From NCBI GenBank assembly GCA_900316805.1, contig ONEJ01000022.1:1-35366 (forward strand): a DNA stretch of 35,366 nt, written 5' to 3'. Below are positions 32,374 to 35,366 of this stretch, one piece after another. The translations under genes were made by a program, and so were the position numbers. The DNA comes from an uncultured Lachnospiraceae bacterium. Lineage in GTDB: Bacteria > Bacillota > Clostridia > Lachnospirales > Lachnospiraceae. Numbering within the stretch: the first letter of the stretch is position 1; the number at the start of each line of letters is the position of its first letter. The notes below the pieces were generated by a model that saw nothing but the letters and a program-made list of their open reading frames with translations, made no database searches and was not told where the DNA came from.

Positions 32374-32380
32374 AATTGCA
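32374..32380. repeat. Target site duplication, left copy
   Basis: AATTGCA directly abuts the left inverted repeat of the IS66 element; the same seven bases follow the right end at 35245-35251. Counting the preceding C gives CAATTGCA, 8 bp, on both sides. Confidence 0.85.
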
Positions 32381-32393
32381 GTTACTATTCACA
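32381..32393 (+). repeat. IS66 left terminal inverted repeat
   Basis: GTTACTATTCACA, exactly complementary to 35232-35244. Pairing stops after this point, so the repeat is 13 bp. Confidence 0.88.
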
Positions 32394-32451
32394 CTTTTTC
32401 TAACTAATCTTCATCATTTTTCCACCTCACATAACGAGCTATTTCGCTTAT

Positions 32452-32500
32452 AAAAAATGCTGCTTTTCCTTGAAAAATCAAGGATTTCTAGCATTTTTTT
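32452..32500. terminator. Terminator at the left end of the IS
   Basis: AAAAAATGCT pairs with AGCATTTTTTT, enclosing a second stem TCCTTG/CAAGGA. It lies between the left inverted repeat and the transposase promoter, so it insulates the IS genes from outside transcription and may also stop transcripts leaving leftward. Confidence 0.75.
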
Positions 32501-32501
32501 G

Positions 32502-32530
32502 TTGCATTTTATATCTTTATGTGTTATAAT
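32502..32530 (+). promoter_or_regulatory. Promoter of the IS66 genes
   Basis: TTGCAT (32502-32507) and a perfect TATAAT (32525-32530) are separated by 17 bases. The expected start is near 32537, just ahead of the AAGGAGG at 32545-32551. Confidence 0.8.
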
Positions 32531-32558
32531 GTACACATAAAGATAAGGAGGTATTTCC

Positions 32559-32861
32559 GTGGGAATTGTATATCAAACTGACAAACGTTCAGGCATTACT
32601 TATGCTTATGAAAATCAATCTTTTTGGGATCCAGAACTTAAGAGATCTAAATCTAAAAGAAAACTTATAGGTCGAGTAGACCCTGAAACAAATGAAATAA
32701 TTCCAACTGATGGCAGATGTAAAAAACGCAGTCCGTCATATGTGCCTGGCAATGAGGAATACCAGATGCCTAAGACTGTTAAAGAATTAAAAGAAGAAGT
32801 GATTCGTCTTCTTAAAGAAAACGCTGAGCTAAAGCAACAGCTGGTAGATACCAAAAAATAA
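32559..32861 (+). CDS. IS66-associated accessory protein
   Basis: A 100-residue protein. The first half (YQTDKRSGITYAYENQSFWD, KRKLIGRVDPETNEIIPTDG) is the short module found near the start of several transposase families and alone upstream of IS66 variants; it replaces the usual TnpA/TnpB pair here. The C-terminal half is a coiled coil (KELKEEVIRLLKENAELKQQL). It may assist transposition, for example by binding DNA ends or the transposase; this is inference. The start is GTG at 32559-32561, 7 bases after AAGGAGG. The transposase starts 18 bases downstream. Confidence 0.8.
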   Translation: MGIVYQTDKRSGITYAYENQSFWDPELKRSKSKRKLIGRVDPETNEIIPTDGRCKKRSPSYVPGNEEYQMPKTVKELKEEVIRLLKENAELKQQLVDTKK

Positions 32862-32879
32862 TTCCCTGGGGTTGATGTT

Positions 32880-34592
32880 ATGGATTTAAAGACAGCTTTC
32901 TACAAACAAAAAGATGAACTCAATCAGCTAAAACGCGATTATGCCAAGTTTGAAAAGAAGCTAATAAAAGCGATAAAAGAAAATGCAGCTGATGAACGTG
33001 TACAGGAGCTTCTTAAAAAAATCCAAGGCTTAAACAACAAGATTGCTGAAGTAACAGGAATAATGAATCGCTATAAAGCTCTCTATGAACAGAAACAAAA
33101 GGTTATAGAACAGCAGGAATTAATTATCTTTGATCTACAAGAACAAATAAGAAATTTACAGTGGCAGTTAGACTGTCTCAACGATACACGCTCAACTGAT
33201 GGTCTTACTGCCGCTGAGGAAGCAAAGGCAAAAATTGCTGCGCTCTCAGATGAGGTTGCAAGGCTAACAGCTAAGCTTGAGGTCAACAGCTCCAACGCTG
33301 GCATATCAACTGCCAAAACTGCTATAGGTCAGGAGAAACTAATTCCTAATTCCAGAAAAAAGACTGATTTAAAAAAGGGTGGACAACCAGGTCACGAAAA
33401 GCATGAAATGGCTCAGTTCAATGATGATGAAGTTACTGATATTAAAATACATGCGCTTGATACTTGTCCTAACTGTGGAAGCCGAAATCTTGAAGAGCAG
33501 GACTATACTATAAAGGATGAATACGATTACAGAGTTGTTGTAAAAAAGATTCGTAATAGATTCATCGAATACAAATGTATAGACTGTGGGGAAATCGTAA
33601 GGTGTCCTTATAATGGCTTGGTTGCAAAAAATCAGTATGGAAATGTTATTCAATCAATGGCTCTTTCTCTAATGAATCTTGGTTTTGTAAGCATTAATCG
33701 AACCCGAAAGATACTTACAGGCTTCACTTCTGATGATATCACTCTTAGTGAAGGCTATCTGGCAAAGCTTCAAAAGAGATATGCAAAGAATCTACTTACC
33801 TTTGTTGATGAGGTGAGAACGAGAATGAAATCTCTTCCACTGCTATACCGGGATGACACAGTCGTATTTGTAGATACTTCGCGAGCATGTATGCGATTCT
33901 ATGGAGATGATAAGCTTGCTCTGTATACCGCTCACATGCATAAGGATTTAGAGAGCCTGATTGATGATGATATACTGCCGTCATTATCAGCCGGAACCGT
34001 TGTAATGCACGACCATAACACTATTAACTATCATCAAGGTTTTGTATTTAGAAACGTCGAATGCATTCAACACCTTGAACGAGACCTGCAGAAAATAATA
34101 GATGTTGCACACCATACCTGGGCGTCTGATTTAAAAGAGCTGATTACATCCTGGATGCACAAAAGAAAAGGTTTAATTGCTGATGGAATATCTAGCTTTT
34201 CTCCTGTTGAAGTAGGCGATTTTATAAGTAAAGTCACTAGCATCCTAGAGCGGGCTTGGACAGAATGGTCCATAGATCAGAGTAGATATTTCAGCGGTGA
34301 TGAACGTGCTCTCATATTTAGACTTGAAAAATATAGTCAGAATTACTTTGAGTGGGTTAAGGATTTTTCTATCCCTACCACAAATAATCTAAGTGAACGT
34401 TCGTTGAGGTTTGTAAAGACCAAAGATAAGGTCTCTGGCCAGTTTCAAAGCATTGAGTACGCTAGCTATTTCGCTGCCATAAGGACTTACCTAGAAACCT
34501 GTGCAAGAAATGGTGTAAATGAATTCACAGCACTATTGCGTCTTACTCAGGGAAATCCTTTTACTACAAAAGAACTATTAGGCGAAGCATAG
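32880..34592 (+). CDS. tnpC: IS66-family transposase
   Basis: A 570-residue DDE transposase. A long coiled coil fills about residues 1-140 (heptads of Leu/Ile with Lys/Glu), followed by a GGQPGHEKH linker typical of IS66 and a zinc ribbon (CPNC near 196 and CIDC near 233). The catalytic acidic residues are expected at DDT near 323 (LLYRDDTVVFVD), at HD in VVMHDHNTINYH near 378, and at the Glu of NNLSERSLRFVK near 505. It cuts and joins the inverted repeats. The frame is complete. The symbol follows the transposase naming of IS66. Confidence 0.93.
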   Translation: MDLKTAFYKQKDELNQLKRDYAKFEKKLIKAIKENAADERVQELLKKIQGLNNKIAEVTGIMNRYKALYEQKQKVIEQQELIIFDLQEQIRNLQWQLDCLNDTRSTDGLTAAEEAKAKIAALSDEVARLTAKLEVNSSNAGISTAKTAIGQEKLIPNSRKKTDLKKGGQPGHEKHEMAQFNDDEVTDIKIHALDTCPNCGSRNLEEQDYTIKDEYDYRVVVKKIRNRFIEYKCIDCGEIVRCPYNGLVAKNQYGNVIQSMALSLMNLGFVSINRTRKILTGFTSDDITLSEGYLAKLQKRYAKNLLTFVDEVRTRMKSLPLLYRDDTVVFVDTSRACMRFYGDDKLALYTAHMHKDLESLIDDDILPSLSAGTVVMHDHNTINYHQGFVFRNVECIQHLERDLQKIIDVAHHTWASDLKELITSWMHKRKGLIADGISSFSPVEVGDFISKVTSILERAWTEWSIDQSRYFSGDERALIFRLEKYSQNYFEWVKDFSIPTTNNLSERSLRFVKTKDKVSGQFQSIEYASYFAAIRTYLETCARNGVNEFTALLRLTQGNPFTTKELLGEA

Positions 34593-34635
34593 CCTTCGCC
34601 ACTTTAGAGCGCATTAAAGAAAGGACACAATAAAC

Positions 34636-35199
34636 ATGATATTAACAAACAATGATGCTAAATATTTTTATGATTTATGGATTCCACTTTTAGACTACGT
34701 TAACAAGAAGTATAAAATTTTACCTGAATTGTACGGAATGAGTTCTCCAGCAGGACTTCCCATACAGAAAATCGCAATTATTACCAATAAGTTATGGGAA
34801 GATACCACTCTAATTGACGAGTACATATCTTCTTCAGATTCACTGAATCAAAATGACAAAGCCCAGATAATGATGTGGAAAGATTATTCTATCCATGACA
34901 AATTTATCGTCGACCGCCACCTAAAAGATGGCTCAATATTTATTTCTCTACAAACAGAGAAAGTATATCTGGTAAAAGGGATTTATTCATCAATAAGAGA
35001 AATGTTGGAGGGACTTCCTATGCCACAAGTTGTCATGGCAACGCTAATCCCATTTAAAGATGCGATCATTCACGATGGTATTGTAATGCCTTACGGAGTA
35101 ACATTAGGAAAAAATATGTCAGATCAGTCAAAAGAAATATATCGTTCCGCCAAAACTAATAATGAAATAATAAAATCTGTCACTCAAGAAAAACCGTAG
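34636..35199 (+). CDS. IS66 passenger protein, unknown function
   Basis: I do not recognise a domain. The 187-residue soluble protein contains FYDLWIPLLDYVNKKYKILP near the start, an acidic middle and the FISLQTEKVYLVKGIY stretch, with a Lys/Ser-rich tail. It lies inside the inverted repeats, 43 bases after the transposase, with AAAGGA 10 bases before the ATG, so it travels with the element. IS66 elements do not usually carry such a gene after the transposase. Its stop codon sits inside the 5' arm of the terminator. Confidence 0.75.
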   Translation: MILTNNDAKYFYDLWIPLLDYVNKKYKILPELYGMSSPAGLPIQKIAIITNKLWEDTTLIDEYISSSDSLNQNDKAQIMMWKDYSIHDKFIVDRHLKDGSIFISLQTEKVYLVKGIYSSIREMLEGLPMPQVVMATLIPFKDAIIHDGIVMPYGVTLGKNMSDQSKEIYRSAKTNNEIIKSVTQEKP

Positions 35200-35218
35200 C
35201 AATCGCTACGGTTTTTTT
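35189..35218 (+). terminator. Rho-independent terminator of the IS66 operon
   Basis: CCGTAGC pairs perfectly with GCTACGG across the loop AATC, with A residues before and seven T after. The 5' arm overlaps the last codon and the TAG of the passenger gene. Confidence 0.93.
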
Positions 35219-35231
35219 ACCTCAATTATTC

Positions 35232-35244
35232 TGTGAATAGTAAC
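35232..35244 (-). repeat. IS66 right terminal inverted repeat
   Basis: TGTGAATAGTAAC, the exact complement of the left repeat at 32381-32393. The last base may belong to the 8-bp target duplication instead. Confidence 0.88.
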
Positions 35245-35251
35245 AATTGCA
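35245..35251. repeat. Target site duplication, right copy
   Basis: AATTGCA immediately after the right inverted repeat, identical to 32374-32380. Removing one copy and the IS rejoins the upstream region of the small XRE gene to the non-coding sequence at 35252. Confidence 0.85.
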
Positions 35252-35288
35252 CCTAGTACCGGAAAATATTAGTTACTGCTCACAGGTA

Positions 35289-35312
35289 GGTATTTTCGGA
35301 ACCGAAAATACC
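35289..35312. repeat. Perfect 11-bp inverted repeat at the right edge
   Basis: GGTATTTTCGG and CCGAAAATACC are complementary across AA. No gene is visible between 35252 and the end of the window, and no T-run follows, so a terminator is unlikely. It may be an operator for a gene beyond the edge. Confidence 0.6.
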
Positions 35313-35366
35313 GTATGAAAGTCTATCGTGTGCAGTTTTGGGCAATTTTGCATGCGGGAGCATTGC

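Larger units (their letters stand above)
32381..35244 (+). mobile_element. Complete IS66-family insertion sequence
   Basis: The element of about 2864 bp is bounded by 13-bp inverted repeats GTTACTATTCACA (32381-32393) and its complement (35232-35244). It is flanked by a direct repeat AATTGCA (32374-32380 and 35245-35251), or 8-bp CAATTGCA if the last C is counted as target, matching the usual 8-bp duplication of IS66. It carries an inward-facing terminator, a consensus promoter, a small accessory gene, an intact IS66 transposase and a third gene with a terminator. All reading frames are intact, so recent insertion and possible activity are inferred. Confidence 0.92.

Overview
The window looks like chromosome of a gut-type Clostridia, most likely Lachnospiraceae. 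The basis is the gene order dnaX-ybaB-recR, a two-subunit transketolase, a DUF5711-type protein next to a CvpA-like protein, strong AGGAGG ribosome binding sites throughout, and consensus TTGACA-N17-TATAAT promoters. This is inferred from gene content; no database search was run. Nearly every gene from position 290 to 21302 lies on the minus strand.

Layout. (1) 1-290: no gene, but three evenly spaced consensus promoters point out of the left edge, as upstream of an rRNA operon. (2) 290-3354: membrane and envelope genes (CvpA-like, DUF5711-like, and a protein with an MPN-like domain, a transmembrane segment and LysM). (3) 3398-8953: housekeeping genes: split transketolase, recR, ybaB, dnaX and a phosphofructokinase. 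(4) 8980-9162: tRNA-Ser(CGA) on the plus strand with its own promoter and terminator. (5) 9167-9873: a CarD-family regulator overlapping a small Arg-rich protein. (6) 9906-21463: a long co-directional catabolic cluster. It holds a polar amino acid ABC transporter, an SSAT-like acetyltransferase, a D-2-hydroxyacid dehydrogenase, an APH-type small-molecule kinase, an iron alcohol dehydrogenase, a YtcJ-type amidohydrolase, a class III and a class I aminotransferase, and a second class I aminotransferase beyond a perfect palindrome. A divergent GntR/FadR-type regulator (21641-22312) has a near-perfect FadR-like operator at its own promoter and a second, imperfect copy at the transporter promoter.

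(7) 22317-23328: remains of a LOG-family gene and two small unknown genes. (8) 23573-28978: a secreted fibronectin-III protein and a very large secreted surface protein whose frame is broken by one in-frame TAG after 94 codons. Divergent from these is a 585-residue regulator with two HTH domains and a palindromic leader. (9) 31306-32362: a small XRE regulator and a DIP1984-like helical protein, with a palindrome over the -35 box of the second gene. (10) 32381-35244: a complete IS66-family element with 13-bp inverted repeats, a 7-8 bp target duplication, an inward-facing terminator, a consensus promoter and three genes. The right edge holds only palindromic non-coding sequence.

The best candidate for an undescribed system is the transporter-linked catabolic cluster. 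A kinase plus a class III PLP enzyme plus an alcohol dehydrogenase fits a phosphorylate-then-eliminate route for a hydroxylated amine or amino acid, but the substrate cannot be read from sequence alone. The TAG-interrupted surface protein is the most striking single-gene anomaly.
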